Shown one piece after another: positions 19,315 through 27,416 of a DNA stretch of 64,000 bases; the stretch's first letter is position 1; the number at the start of each line of letters is the position of its first letter. The translations under genes and the position numbers were made by a program. Below the pieces are notes generated by a model, which did no database searches, was not told the origin of the DNA, and saw nothing but the letters and a program-made list of their open reading frames with translations. Origin of the DNA: CALOBA01 sp942491465 (GTDB lineage: Bacteria; Pseudomonadota; Gammaproteobacteria; Chromatiales; Chromatiaceae); the NCBI GenBank assembly GCA_942491465.1, contig CALOBA010000071.1, positions 1 through 64,000 on the forward strand, given 5' to 3'.

Positions 19315-20112
19315 ATGTTTCAGCGTACTCGCGAAGATATCGGCTGCGTCTTCGAACGCGACCCCGCCGCCCGCAACGCCTTCGAGGTGCTGGCCACCTA
19401 CCCCGGGCTGCATGCCGTGCTGATGCATCGGCTCTGTCATCGGCTCTGGCGGGGCGGCTTCAAGCTGTCGGCACGGATGCTGTCGAACGTGGCGCGGCTG
19501 TTCACCGGTATCGAGATCCATCCCGGCGCCGAGATCGGCCGGCGCTTCTTCATCGACCACGGCATGGGTGTGGTCATCGGCGAGACCGCCGTGGTCGGCG
19601 ACGACTGCACGCTCTATCACGGCGTCACCCTCGGCGGCACGAGCTGGGAGAAGGGCAAGCGTCATCCTACCTTGGGCAAGGATGTGGTGGTCGGTGCCGG
19701 CGCCAAGGTGCTGGGGCCGATCCTGGTCGGCGACGGGGCACGCATCGGCTCCAATGCCGTGGTCGTCAAGCCGGTGCCGGCCGGGGGCACCGTGGTCGGG
19801 GTGCCGGGCCGGGTCATCGAGCGCGTCGCCGACCAGACCTCCCGGCGCCGCGCCGACACCGCCAAGCGCATCGGCTTCGATGCCTATGGCGCGACCCGCA
19901 ACGTGCCGGACCCGGTGGCGAACGCCGTCAACCGTATGCTCGACCACATCCACATCATGGACCGGCGCATGGAGGCCATGTCCCGCGCGCTGGAGGAGCA
20001 TGGCATCACCCGCCACTTCGATCATCTCGATGATCTCGCGGGCTGCGAGATCGAGCCGGCGACCGAAGAGGCGGCAGCAGCCCCCGGCAAGGCCGCTGAA
20101 TCGACCAATTGA
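19315..20112 (+). CDS. cysE: Serine O-acetyltransferase
   Basis: CysE acetylates serine with acetyl-CoA to give O-acetylserine, the precursor of cysteine. The product (265 residues from 19315) has the N-terminal helical domain (FEVLATYPGLHAVLMHRLCH) and a left-handed beta helix with hexapeptide repeats and the family signature HPGAEIGRRFFIDHGMGVVI and LYHGVTLGGTSWEKGKRHPT. A variable tail of about 80 residues follows. ATG at 19315 aligns with the usual MFxRxREDI start; ATG at 19261 is possible. It is followed by iscR, a frequent neighbour that links cysteine supply to Fe-S assembly. Confidence 0.92.
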   Translation: MFQRTREDIGCVFERDPAARNAFEVLATYPGLHAVLMHRLCHRLWRGGFKLSARMLSNVARLFTGIEIHPGAEIGRRFFIDHGMGVVIGETAVVGDDCTLYHGVTLGGTSWEKGKRHPTLGKDVVVGAGAKVLGPILVGDGARIGSNAVVVKPVPAGGTVVGVPGRVIERVADQTSRRRADTAKRIGFDAYGATRNVPDPVANAVNRMLDHIHIMDRRMEAMSRALEEHGITRHFDHLDDLAGCEIEPATEEAAAAPGKAAESTN

Positions 20113-20122
20113 CCTTAAAAAA

Positions 20123-20151
20123 TTGATGGCCTTACTCGGGTATCGTAGGAT
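20123..20151 (+). promoter_or_regulatory. Predicted iscR promoter
   Basis: TTGATG (20123-20128), 17 bases, then TAGGAT (20146-20151), placed about 40 bases before the iscR start. The spacer TTACTCGGGTATCG resembles the sort of site IscR uses for self-repression, but that is inference. Confidence 0.55.
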
Positions 20152-20191
20152 AGCGGTAAGATTTTGATTCAGCGCTGGGAGGCTAAGGTCC

Positions 20192-20677
20192 ATGCGACTC
20201 ACCACTAAAGGCCGCTACGCGGTCACCGCCATCCTCGACCTCGCCCTGCACCAGGGGCAGGGGCCGACCGCCCTGGCCGACATCGCCGAGCGCCAGGGCA
20301 TCTCGCTCTCGTATCTGGAGCAGCTGTTCTCGAAGCTGCGCAAGTGCGCGTTGGTCTCCAGCGTGCGCGGCCCCGGCGGCGGCTACAACCTGGCCCGGCC
20401 GGCCTCGTCCATCTGCGTCGCCGAGGTCATCACCGCCGTCGACGAGCACGTCGATACCACCAAGTGCGGCGGCAACCATGACTGCCAGGACAACGGTCCC
20501 TGCCTGACACATGACCTGTGGATGGACCTGAGCCAGCAGATATTCGACTATCTCAACGAGATCACGTTGCAGGACCTGGTCAACCGCAAGGGCGACGGCG
20601 CCGGCATGTCCTGCGTCGGCACCGGCCCGGACATCAAGATCGAGCCCCTGCGCCAGCGCTCCCAGGCCGGCGCCTAG
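20192..20677 (+). CDS. iscR: Fe-S cluster assembly regulator IscR (Rrf2 family)
   Basis: IscR is a [2Fe-2S] transcription factor that represses its own operon when clusters are plentiful. The 161-residue product has the Rrf2 winged helix (MRLTTKGRYAVTAILDLALH, then RGPGGGYNLARP) and the three cluster cysteines C92, C98 and C104 in CGGNHDCQDNGPC. A GGGAGG sequence precedes the start. The iscS-iscU genes that usually follow are not present; a convergent rhodanese gene lies 15 bases downstream, so iscR is separated from its usual operon here. Confidence 0.96.
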   Translation: MRLTTKGRYAVTAILDLALHQGQGPTALADIAERQGISLSYLEQLFSKLRKCALVSSVRGPGGGYNLARPASSICVAEVITAVDEHVDTTKCGGNHDCQDNGPCLTHDLWMDLSQQIFDYLNEITLQDLVNRKGDGAGMSCVGTGPDIKIEPLRQRSQAGA

Positions 20678-20692
20678 TTGCGCCTCGGCGGC

Positions 20693-21124
20693 TCAGCACT
20701 GCTCCCACGGCAGCCCGCGGAAGCGCCAGCCGCCCAGGGTGCTGCGGTGGTGCTGATCGTCGCGGTCTCCCTCAAAACCCTCATCGATGTGAAAGACATT
20801 GGTAAATCCGTTCTCCAGCAGGGCCTTGCCGGCCTCCAATGAGCGCTTGCCGCTGCGACAGATCAGGATCACCGGCGCGCAGGGGCCTTCTTCCGCCGAG
20901 CAGATCGCGCCGCCGAGCAGCAGCTTGCGGATCTCGGTGGTGAAGTCCGGGTTTACGGTCCAGTCCGGCTCGTCGATCCAGGGCACATGCACGGCGCCGA
21001 CCGGGTGGCCGACGAACAGGAACTCCATGGTCGAGCGGATATCCACCAGCACGGCGGAGGCGTCCTCATCGAGAAGTCCGTGGGCCTGCTGTGGGGTCAG
21101 ACTCTTTGGGTGGTTGTCGCTCAT
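20693..21124 (-). CDS. Rhodanese-like domain protein
   Basis: This is a single-domain sulfurtransferase of 143 residues. It has the rhodanese N-terminal run AVLVDIRSTMEFLFVGHP and the active-site loop LICRSGKRS, with the catalytic cysteine that carries the persulfide. It resembles the rhodaneses often found with sulfur metabolism genes in purple sulfur bacteria. The start at 21124 follows AAAGGCG. It is convergent with iscR. Confidence 0.88.
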   Translation of the reverse strand: MSDNHPKSLTPQQAHGLLDEDASAVLVDIRSTMEFLFVGHPVGAVHVPWIDEPDWTVNPDFTTEIRKLLLGGAICSAEEGPCAPVILICRSGKRSLEAGKALLENGFTNVFHIDEGFEGDRDDQHHRSTLGGWRFRGLPWEQC

Positions 21125-21223
21125 GTCTTTTTCGCCTTTGGTGGTGTTGTCGTTATCTGCCCCCCCCGGGGTGGGTGCCAGGTCATCATGGCCCCTCACC
21201 CCAAGGGGCGCAGTTGCTGATTT

Positions 21224-21250
21224 ACCGCAAAGGCGCAAAGAACGCAAAGG
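21224..21250. repeat. CGCAAAG-type short repeat
   Basis: Three CGCAAAG heptamers, ACCGCAAAGGCGCAAAG then AACGCAAAGG, lie in the gap between the rhodanese and acyltransferase genes. A related CGCGAAG version occurs inverted at 48763-48793. Confidence 0.7.
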
Positions 21251-21337
21251 CACAGCGGCAAGTCGAGCGCTTGCTCGCTCGCTTCACCCGGCAGCTGCGC
21301 CTGCGCACGGACGCCGTTTGCGGTGGGCGGCCTGAGC

Positions 21338-22345
21338 ATGTCGCGCGCCACCAAGCCCGAAACCGCCGCTACCAACGGGGATGGATTGCCGCTGTCCGAG
21401 CGCCTGCTGCGCGGCTTGTTGCGGCTGCTCGCCCGGCTGCCGCTGCGCCTGGTGCACGGTATCGGCGCCTTCATCGGCAGCCTGATCGCGCTGTTCCCGA
21501 ACCGGCAGCGGCGCAATGCCCTGATCAACATCGGCCTGTGCCTGCCCTCGCTCAGCGCGCGCGAGCAGCGGCGGCTGCGCAACCGCACCCTGCGCGCCTT
21601 CGGCCGGACCTACGGCGAGATCGCCCACTTCTGGCTGCATCCGCAGGCGCAGGTCATGGGCCTGGTGCGCGAGGTCCGCGGCGCCGAGCTGCTGCAGCGC
21701 GAGCCGGGCCGGGGCCTGATCGTCCTGTCGCCGCACCTGGGCGCCTGGGAACTGGCCGGGCTCTATCTCTCCGAGCAGGGCCCCACCGCCATCTTCTACA
21801 AGCCCCAGCGCCGTTTCGACGACCTGATCGTCGCCGCCCGCGCCCGCGGCGGCGCCACGCTGGCGCCAATCACCACCAAGGGCATCCGCGTCCTGATCCA
21901 GGCCCTGGAGCGCGGTGAATATGTCGGCATCCTGCCCGACCAGGAGCCGCGCGGCGACAAGGGCGCCGTGTTCGCCCCGTTCTTCGGTGTGCCCGCCTTC
22001 ACCATGCTGTTGGTCAACCGGCTGGCGCGGCGCAGCGGCGCCCGGGTCATCTTCATGTTCGCCGAGCGGCTGCCCAAGGGTCGCGGCTATCGCATGCACT
22101 GCATCCAGGCCCCGGAGGGCGTCGACAGCGCGGATGACGTCACCGCCGCCGCGGCCTTGAACCAGGGCATCGCCCAATGCGTGCAGACCTGCCCGGAACA
22201 GTACCTCTGGCCCTATCGCCGCTTCCGCCGCCGCCCGGACGGCGAGCGCAAGGTCTACACCGGCAAGATCGACGATTTCGCCGCTCAGGAGCATGCGCGC
22301 CGACTGCTGGCGGGCCTGCCCGCGGGCTGGCCGGGGGCGCGCTGA
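21338..22345 (+). CDS. LpxL/HtrB-family lysophospholipid acyltransferase
   Basis: Members of this family transfer acyl chains to lipid A or other lipids at the inner membrane. The product (335 residues) has an N-terminal hydrophobic stretch (LVHGIGAFIGSLIALF), the catalytic His region in IVLSPHLGAWELAG, and the second and third motifs YKPQRRFDDLIVAAR and VGILPDQEPRGDKGAVFAPF. ATG at 21338 is preferred to GTG at 21323. It is followed after one base by the carrier/AMP-ligase gene, so the two are probably translated together and may act on the same acyl chain. Confidence 0.85.
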   Translation: MSRATKPETAATNGDGLPLSERLLRGLLRLLARLPLRLVHGIGAFIGSLIALFPNRQRRNALINIGLCLPSLSAREQRRLRNRTLRAFGRTYGEIAHFWLHPQAQVMGLVREVRGAELLQREPGRGLIVLSPHLGAWELAGLYLSEQGPTAIFYKPQRRFDDLIVAARARGGATLAPITTKGIRVLIQALERGEYVGILPDQEPRGDKGAVFAPFFGVPAFTMLLVNRLARRSGARVIFMFAERLPKGRGYRMHCIQAPEGVDSADDVTAAAALNQGIAQCVQTCPEQYLWPYRRFRRRPDGERKVYTGKIDDFAAQEHARRLLAGLPAGWPGAR

Positions 22346-22346
22346 G

Positions 22347-23651
22347 GTGGCCGAGATCGCGCCGGCGCCCTGGTGGCGGCCCGAGCCCATCCAGGCCCTG
22401 CTCAACGACCTCATCACCGCCGAGCTGGCGCGGCTGCACCACCCGGCGGCCGGCGCGCCGGCGCTAAGTCAAGGTTCAGAAACAAGTGGTGCAGACGCAA
22501 CGACGAAACGGCCAATCCAAAGGCTCAGCGAGCGGGCGTCTGCACCACTTGTTTTTGAATCGATCCTAAGCGCCGAGACCCCTATCGGCGCCGACGGCCT
22601 GGCGTTGTCCTCGCTGGAGTTCATCGACCTGGCCACCGCGGTCTCGGTCCAGTTCGGGCTGTCCAGGCTTGGCCTGGACCGACGGCTGATGCGCCATCGC
22701 ACCCTGGGCGACTGGGTGGAGACCGTGCGCCTGGCGCGCGCCAAGGACGACAGCCAGCTACGCTTTCAGACCTCCGGCTCCACCGGCCAGCCGAAGACCT
22801 GTCCGCATACTATGGCGGCCCTGCGCGAGGAGGCCGCACACTGGGCCGGCCTTTTCGCCGATCGCCGCCGGGTGCTGCGCGCCGTCCCCTGCCACCATAT
22901 CTTCGGCTTCCTGTTCACGCTGATGCTGCCGGCCATGCTCGACGTGCCGGTGCTCGACCTGCGCGATGGCCTGCCCGCCGGCGCCCTGGCCCGTGCCGAG
23001 CCCGGCGACCTGCTCATCGCTCACCCCGGGTTCTTCGCGCTGGCCACCGCGGAGGCCGTCACCGCCGCCCCGGACCTGGTCGCCGTGACCTCCACCGGCC
23101 CCTGTCCCGATGCTGTTTGGCAGGCCCTGGCCGACGCCGGCGTCGCCCGCACCGTCGAGGTCTACGGCGCCTCCGAGCTGGGGGGCATCGGTCTGCGCCA
23201 AGCCGCCACCGAGGCGTTTACGCTGCTGCCGTTCTGGGACATCGACCCCCACGACGGCCTCATCCGCCGGCTGCCCGACGGCGGCCGGCGCCCGAGCGCC
23301 GCCCTCGATCGCCTGCTCTGGTGCGGTGAGCGCCGCTTCCGCTTAGGCGGGCGCATCGACGGCGTGGTCCAGGTCGGCGGCATCAACGTCTTCCCCCAGC
23401 GTGTGCGCAAGCTCCTGCTGGAGCACCCGGCGGTGGCCGCGGCCGAGGTGCGTATCAGCGATCATGCCGCCGGCGGGCGGCTGGAGGCCGTCGTGGTCCC
23501 CACCCGGCACGACGTGCCGCCAACGGCGCTGGCCGCCGAGCTGCAGGAATGGCTTGCGGCCCGGGTGACCGCAGCGGAGCAGCCGCGGCCGTTGCGGGTG
23601 GTTGACTTGGGATCGGTTCAGAAACAAGTGGCGCAGACGCCCGCTCGCTGA
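22347..23651 (+). CDS. Fused acyl-carrier-like domain and AMP-dependent acyl ligase, with two palindromic-element insertions
   Basis: The GTG start is one base after the acyltransferase stop. Residues 1-40 look like the first helix of a carrier domain (IQALLNDLITAELARLHHP). Residues 41-74 are encoded by palindromic copy B. The carrier domain then resumes with the phosphopantetheine-like loop (ALSSLEFIDLA, candidate Ser89, SSL in place of DSL). The AMP-binding domain has TSGSTGQPK (142-150) and VYGASE (272-277). The C-terminal lid is short. Copy C replaces the last codons: without it the end would be VVDLGDRP, now it is VVDLGSVQKQVAQTPAR. The frame is intact. Likely substrates are fatty or aryl acids. 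Confidence 0.8.
   Translation: MAEIAPAPWWRPEPIQALLNDLITAELARLHHPAAGAPALSQGSETSGADATTKRPIQRLSERASAPLVFESILSAETPIGADGLALSSLEFIDLATAVSVQFGLSRLGLDRRLMRHRTLGDWVETVRLARAKDDSQLRFQTSGSTGQPKTCPHTMAALREEAAHWAGLFADRRRVLRAVPCHHIFGFLFTLMLPAMLDVPVLDLRDGLPAGALARAEPGDLLIAHPGFFALATAEAVTAAPDLVAVTSTGPCPDAVWQALADAGVARTVEVYGASELGGIGLRQAATEAFTLLPFWDIDPHDGLIRRLPDGGRRPSAALDRLLWCGERRFRLGGRIDGVVQVGGINVFPQRVRKLLLEHPAVAAAEVRISDHAAGGRLEAVVVPTRHDVPPTALAAELQEWLAARVTAAEQPRPLRVVDLGSVQKQVAQTPAR
22468..22566 (+). mobile_element. 99-bp palindromic element, copy B (in frame inside a gene)
   Basis: Same structure as copy A, with two mismatches in the right arm. The direct repeat TAA lies at 22465-22467 and 22567-22569. It sits inside a CTA leucine codon of the carrier/ligase gene. 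Reading frame 3 of the element is open, so it adds 34 codons and no stop. Without it the protein would read APALSAETPIGADG. Confidence 0.92.
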
Positions 23652-23708
23652 ACCTTTTGATTGGCCATTTCGTGGTTGCGTCTGCACCACTTGTTTCTGA
23701 ACCTTGAC
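23610..23708 (-). mobile_element. 99-bp palindromic element, copy C (inverted, end of ligase gene)
   Basis: This copy is in the opposite orientation. Flanking triplets are TTG (23607-23609) and TTA (23709-23711), so the direct repeat has diverged by one base. It interrupts the last codons of the ligase gene and supplies a new stop (TGA, 23649-23651). The gap between ligase and permease genes is otherwise only about 20 bp. Confidence 0.9.
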
Positions 23709-23729
23709 TTAGGCGATCGTCCTTGACCG

Positions 23730-24548
23730 CTACGAGCGGACATCGAGTCGGTCGCGCAGCCCATCGCCAAGCAGGTTCACGGCCAACACCACCAGCAGCA
23801 TGGCCATCCCCGGGGCCAGCACCAGGTGGGGCGCCACGAGCATGTAGGCGACGCCGTCGCGGATCATGCTGCCCCAGGACGCCGCCGGCGGCTGCACGCC
23901 AAGGCCGAGGAACGATAGCCCGGCCTCGGCGATGACGGCCCCGGCGATGCCGAAGGTCGCCTCGACGATCAGCGGCGCCAGTGCCAGCGGCAGCAGATGG
24001 CGGGCGAGGATGCGTGCGGAGCCGACGCCGAGGGCCTGCGCTGCCAGTACATGCTCGCGCCGGCGCAGCGAGAGCACCTGCGCACGGGCCAGCCGCGCGT
24101 AGCCGACCCAGCCCACCACCGCCAAGGCGATGATGATGTTGCCGATCCCGGGGCCCAGGATGCCGGCCAGCGCGATGGCCAGCAGGATGCCGGGGAAGGC
24201 GAGGAAGATATCGATGACGCGGACGATGACCAGATCGACCCAGCCGCCGCTCCAGCCCGCAACGGCGCCGACCAACGAGCCCAGCAGCGCCGAGCACAGC
24301 ACCACGCCGACGCCGACGATGAGCGAGGTCCCGGCCCCGGCCAGCAGCCGATCCAGCACGGGCCGCCCCAAGTCGTCGGCGCCCAGCAGCAGCCCCGGCC
24401 CCGGCGGCGCGAGGATGCGCGACAGCTCAATGCTGTCCGGGGCCAGCGGCAGCCAAGGTCCGAGCAGTCCGGCAGCCGCCCAGAGGACGATGACCAGCAG
24501 CGCCAGGCGCTGGGTTGTGGACGTCGGCAGCAGCCGGGCCATCGGCAT
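23730..24548 (-). CDS. Dipeptide/oligopeptide-type ABC transporter permease (DppC/OppC-like)
   Basis: This is the inner-membrane permease subunit of a peptide- or nickel-type ABC importer. It is 272 residues with six predicted membrane segments and the permease (EAA-type) motif HVLAAQALGVGSARILARHL, which contacts the ATPase. The N-terminus contains the family motif HPLGTD-like LLLGADDLGRPVLDRLLAGA. Its ATG overlaps the TGA of the upstream permease (TGATG at 24546-24550), so the two are translationally coupled. No ATPase or solute-binding protein gene is in the neighbourhood. Confidence 0.9.
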   Translation of the reverse strand: MPMARLLPTSTTQRLALLVIVLWAAAGLLGPWLPLAPDSIELSRILAPPGPGLLLGADDLGRPVLDRLLAGAGTSLIVGVGVVLCSALLGSLVGAVAGWSGGWVDLVIVRVIDIFLAFPGILLAIALAGILGPGIGNIIIALAVVGWVGYARLARAQVLSLRRREHVLAAQALGVGSARILARHLLPLALAPLIVEATFGIAGAVIAEAGLSFLGLGVQPPAASWGSMIRDGVAYMLVAPHLVLAPGMAMLLVVLAVNLLGDGLRDRLDVRS

Positions 24549-25468
24549 CAGCCGAGCCGGATGCGCGGGTCGATCCACGCGTACACCATATCGGTGGCGG
24601 TGTTGACGACCACGTAGGTCAGGCTGATCAACAGCACGCAGCCCTGCACCAGCGGATAGTCTCGTGCCCGAATCGCCTCGATCAGCAGGCTGCCGACACC
24701 GGGCCAGGCGAACACGGTCTCGGTGATCACCGCCCCGCCCAACAGCGCCCCGAGCTGCAGCCCGATCAGCGTCAACACCGGCAGCCAAGCGTTGCGCAGG
24801 GCGTGCCGGTACAGCACCGCCATCTCCCCGAGCCCCTTGGCGCGGGCCGTGCGGATATAGTCCTCGCCCAGCACTTCGAGCACGCTCGCGCGCACCATGC
24901 GCGCGAGGATCGCCGCCAATGCCGTGCCTAGGGTGATGGCCGGTAGCACCAGGCTCAGGGGGCCGTCGCGACCGCTCACCGGGGTCCAGCCCAACTGTAG
25001 CGAGAACACCAGGATGAGCAGGGGGCCGAGCCAGAAGTTCGGGATCGAGATGCCGATCAGCGAGAAGCCCATGGCGGCGCTGTCCACGGGTCGACCGCGG
25101 AAGCGGGCGGCGAGCACGCCGAGGGGGATGGCCAAGATCAGCGCCAGCAGGAGCGCCGCGCCCGCCAGTTCCAGCGTGGCCGGCAGACGCTCGGCCAGCA
25201 CCTCGGTGACCGGGCGCTGATCCTGAAACGAGCGGCCGAGGTCGAGCCGGGCCAGGCCACTGAGGTAGGCCGCATATTGCGTCATCAACGGACGATCGAG
25301 CCCCAGCGCCCGGCGCAGCTCGGCCCGATCCGCCGGTCGCGCGCTCTCGCCGAGCATGGCGTCCACCGGGTCCCCCGGCACCAGGTGCAGCAACAGAAAG
25401 ACCAGGGTGCAGACCCCGAGAACGACGATGAGCGCCGCACCCATCCGGGTCAGTCCCCAACCGTTCAA
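24548..25468 (-). CDS. Dipeptide/oligopeptide-type ABC transporter permease (DppB/OppB-like)
   Basis: The product has 306 residues. It begins with a membrane helix and the family motif FLLLHLVPGDPVDAMLGE, then GLDRPLMTQYAAYLSGLARL, and has the coupling motif YIRTARAKGLGEMAVLYRHA near 210 and about six membrane segments. It overlaps the L,D-transpeptidase gene by four bases and the DppC-like gene by one base. The substrate cannot be told from the sequence; peptides (perhaps murein peptides, given the transpeptidase neighbour) or nickel are possibilities. Confidence 0.92.
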   Translation of the reverse strand: MNGWGLTRMGAALIVVLGVCTLVFLLLHLVPGDPVDAMLGESARPADRAELRRALGLDRPLMTQYAAYLSGLARLDLGRSFQDQRPVTEVLAERLPATLELAGAALLLALILAIPLGVLAARFRGRPVDSAAMGFSLIGISIPNFWLGPLLILVFSLQLGWTPVSGRDGPLSLVLPAITLGTALAAILARMVRASVLEVLGEDYIRTARAKGLGEMAVLYRHALRNAWLPVLTLIGLQLGALLGGAVITETVFAWPGVGSLLIEAIRARDYPLVQGCVLLISLTYVVVNTATDMVYAWIDPRIRLG

Positions 25469-25959
25469 GGCCCGTCCCCGTGCTCGCGAATGGCCACCGT
25501 CGTACCCACGCCCACGCGGTCGAACAGCCAGATCAGGTCATGGTTGCGCATCCGAATGCAGCCGTGGGAGCCTGGCGTCCCCATGGGCTCGGTGTCGGGA
25601 CAGCCGTGTATGTAGACAAAACGGCGCAGGGTGTCGACCTCGCCGCCGCGATTGCGGCCCGGCTCCAGCCCGGTGAGCCAGAGGATACGGGTCAGGATCC
25701 AATCGCGCCCCGGCCAGCGCGCCGCCAGCGCCGGGGTATAGATCTCGCCGGTGGGGCGGCGAGCACGGAATACCGTCCCCGACGGGCAACCGGCGCCCAC
25801 CGCGAGGCGCACCCGATGCCGACCGCGGGGTGTACAGCCGCTGCCGTTGCGTTCACCGGGGCCGTTGGTCGCGGTGGAGACCGGCAGCGCCCGCAGCAGC
25901 CGACTGCCCTCATGCAGCGACAGCTGTTGCCGATCGAGCGCAATGACGACTTGATGCAC
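25465..25959 (-). CDS. L,D-transpeptidase (YkuD family)
   Basis: YkuD-fold enzymes form 3-3 cross-links in peptidoglycan or attach proteins to it through a catalytic cysteine. The product (164 residues) is little more than the catalytic domain, with the active-site motif SHGCIRMRN near 130-138 and the upstream His in VYIHGCPD. No signal peptide is apparent, which is unusual for an enzyme that works in the periplasm; either the start is further upstream or it acts elsewhere. It begins four bases after the fur stop and overlaps the permease gene by four bases. Confidence 0.9.
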   Translation of the reverse strand: MHQVVIALDRQQLSLHEGSRLLRALPVSTATNGPGERNGSGCTPRGRHRVRLAVGAGCPSGTVFRARRPTGEIYTPALAARWPGRDWILTRILWLTGLEPGRNRGGEVDTLRRFVYIHGCPDTEPMGTPGSHGCIRMRNHDLIWLFDRVGVGTTVAIREHGDGP

Positions 25960-25963
25960 TGTG

Positions 25964-26410
25964 CTAGCCTTCGCCGGTCTCCTCGGCGCGCTGACAGGCC
26001 CGACAGAGCCCGTAGATCACCAAGGAGTGATCCTCGATCTTGAAGCCGTTGCGCTCGGCGATGAGCCGCTGACGCTGCTCGATCTCGTCCTCGACGAACT
26101 CCACCACGGTGCCGCATCGCAGGCACACCAGGTGGTCGTGGTGACCGCCGCGGTTCAGCTCGAACACGGAGGACTGGCCGCTGTCGAAGTGGTGGCGGCA
26201 CACCAGGCCCGCGCCCTCGAACTGCGTCAGCACACGGTAGACGGTGGCAAGGCCGATCTCCTCGCCCTGGCGCAGCAGCACCTTGTAGACGTCCTCGGCG
26301 CTCATATGGCGCTGCTCGCTCTGCTGCATGATCCTGAGGATCTTGATCCGCGGCACCGTGACTTTGAGCCCGGCCTGCTTGATCTGTTGGTTTTCCTCCA
26401 GCTCGCTCAC
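25964..26410 (-). CDS. fur: Ferric uptake regulator Fur
   Basis: Fur represses iron-uptake genes when loaded with Fe(II). The product has 148 residues, the usual length. It has the N-terminal winged helix (LKVTVPRIKILRIMQQ, then GLATVYRVLTQFEGAGLV) and the metal sites HHDH (90-93), CLRC (96-99) and C136/C139. It is divergent from bamE, the conserved arrangement in many gammaproteobacteria. Downstream it is only four bases from the L,D-transpeptidase gene and may be co-transcribed with it and the permeases. Confidence 0.97.
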   Translation of the reverse strand: MSELEENQQIKQAGLKVTVPRIKILRIMQQSEQRHMSAEDVYKVLLRQGEEIGLATVYRVLTQFEGAGLVCRHHFDSGQSSVFELNRGGHHDHLVCLRCGTVVEFVEDEIEQRQRLIAERNGFKIEDHSLVIYGLCRACQRAEETGEG

Positions 26411-26492
26411 GCTCCCCCCCGGTCATTAGATTCTCTCGCCATCCTGGTCTACGGTATCATCCACACATCCGGCGCGATCTTATATCAAATCG

Positions 26493-27002
26493 ATGCGAAA
26501 TATTCTTATTCCAATAACCATCCTCATCCTGCTGTTGGGCAACACCTTGACCGGCGGTTGCGCGCGCAAGGAGCGATCGCCGTTCGACGATCGCGAATCG
26601 GCGCTCGCGCGCCTGCCCTTCGTGTACAAGATGCCCGTCCAGCAGGGCAACATCCTCTCCGAGGAGATGGTCGATCGACTCGAGCCCGGGATGTCCCGCG
26701 CCCAGGTCCGCTATCTGCTCGGCACCCCCCTGCTCTCGGACATGTTCCACACGGACCGCTGGGACTACATCTACACCCATCGCCGCGGACACCAGCCGAT
26801 GGAGCGCAAGCGCCTGACCGTTTGGTTCGAGGAGGACGCGCTGATCAAGATCGACGGCTATCTGCGGCCGAATCCGGCCAGGGCCCTGTCCGCGGAAGAG
26901 AATCGCGAGATCGTCGTCGAGGTCCCGGACTACAAGGATCGCCGGGGCATCTTCGGACGCACGCTGGGGAAGGTCGGCCTGGAGCCGGTCGAGACGGACT
27001 GA
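26493..27002 (+). CDS. bamE: Outer membrane assembly lipoprotein BamE (SmpA)
   Basis: BamE is a small lipoprotein of the BAM complex that inserts beta-barrel proteins into the outer membrane. The product has 169 residues with a lipobox LTGGC at the end of the signal peptide, then the conserved MPVQQGNILSEEMVDRLEPG, MSRAQVRYLLGTPLLSDMFH and RWDYIYTHRRG. The C-terminal extension after residue 120 is longer than in Escherichia coli. It is convergent with rnfH and divergent from fur. Confidence 0.96.
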   Translation: MRNILIPITILILLLGNTLTGGCARKERSPFDDRESALARLPFVYKMPVQQGNILSEEMVDRLEPGMSRAQVRYLLGTPLLSDMFHTDRWDYIYTHRRGHQPMERKRLTVWFEEDALIKIDGYLRPNPARALSAEENREIVVEVPDYKDRRGIFGRTLGKVGLEPVETD

Positions 27003-27086
27003 GCGCGCCTCGGTCCCCCGGCAGCCGTGGCAGGCGCGACAGGGGAGGGGGCCTGCGCCGCAACCGCCGCTAGCGGGGGTTCCTGC

Positions 27087-27416
27087 TCAGCCGTCGGCCG
27101 TCTTGCGCGCCTCGCGGTTCTTGCGGGCCTGCTTCGGATCGGCGATCAACGGCGGATAGATCTCCACGCGGTCGCCGTCTTCGAGCGGCTGCTCCAGCTT
27201 GGCAAGCTTGCCGTAGATGCCGATCTTGTTGGTCGTCAGATCGATCTCCGAAAAGCGTCCGAGGATGCCGGAACGCTCGATCGCCTCCCCGGCGGTGATA
27301 CCCACCGCCCCCTCGACCTGAAGCAGGGCCTGGGTCTGCTCGCGGGCGAAGACCACTTCGACCTTGATCGTCTGTTCAGCGGCGTCATTCGACGCGGATT
27401 GCTTATCAGCCACCAT
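27087..27416 (-). CDS. rnfH: RnfH family protein (UPF0125)
   Basis: RnfH is a small ubiquitin-like-fold protein of unclear role, normally encoded next to ratA. The product (109 residues from 27416) has the family motifs VEVVFAREQTQALLQVEG, IDLTTNKIGIYGKLAKLEQP and DRVEIYPPLIADPKQARKNR. ATG at 27416 overlaps the last 11 bases of ratA, which indicates translational coupling. Starting further upstream would add residues that belong to ratA sequence. Confidence 0.92.
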   Translation of the reverse strand: MVADKQSASNDAAEQTIKVEVVFAREQTQALLQVEGAVGITAGEAIERSGILGRFSEIDLTTNKIGIYGKLAKLEQPLEDGDRVEIYPPLIADPKQARKNREARKTADG

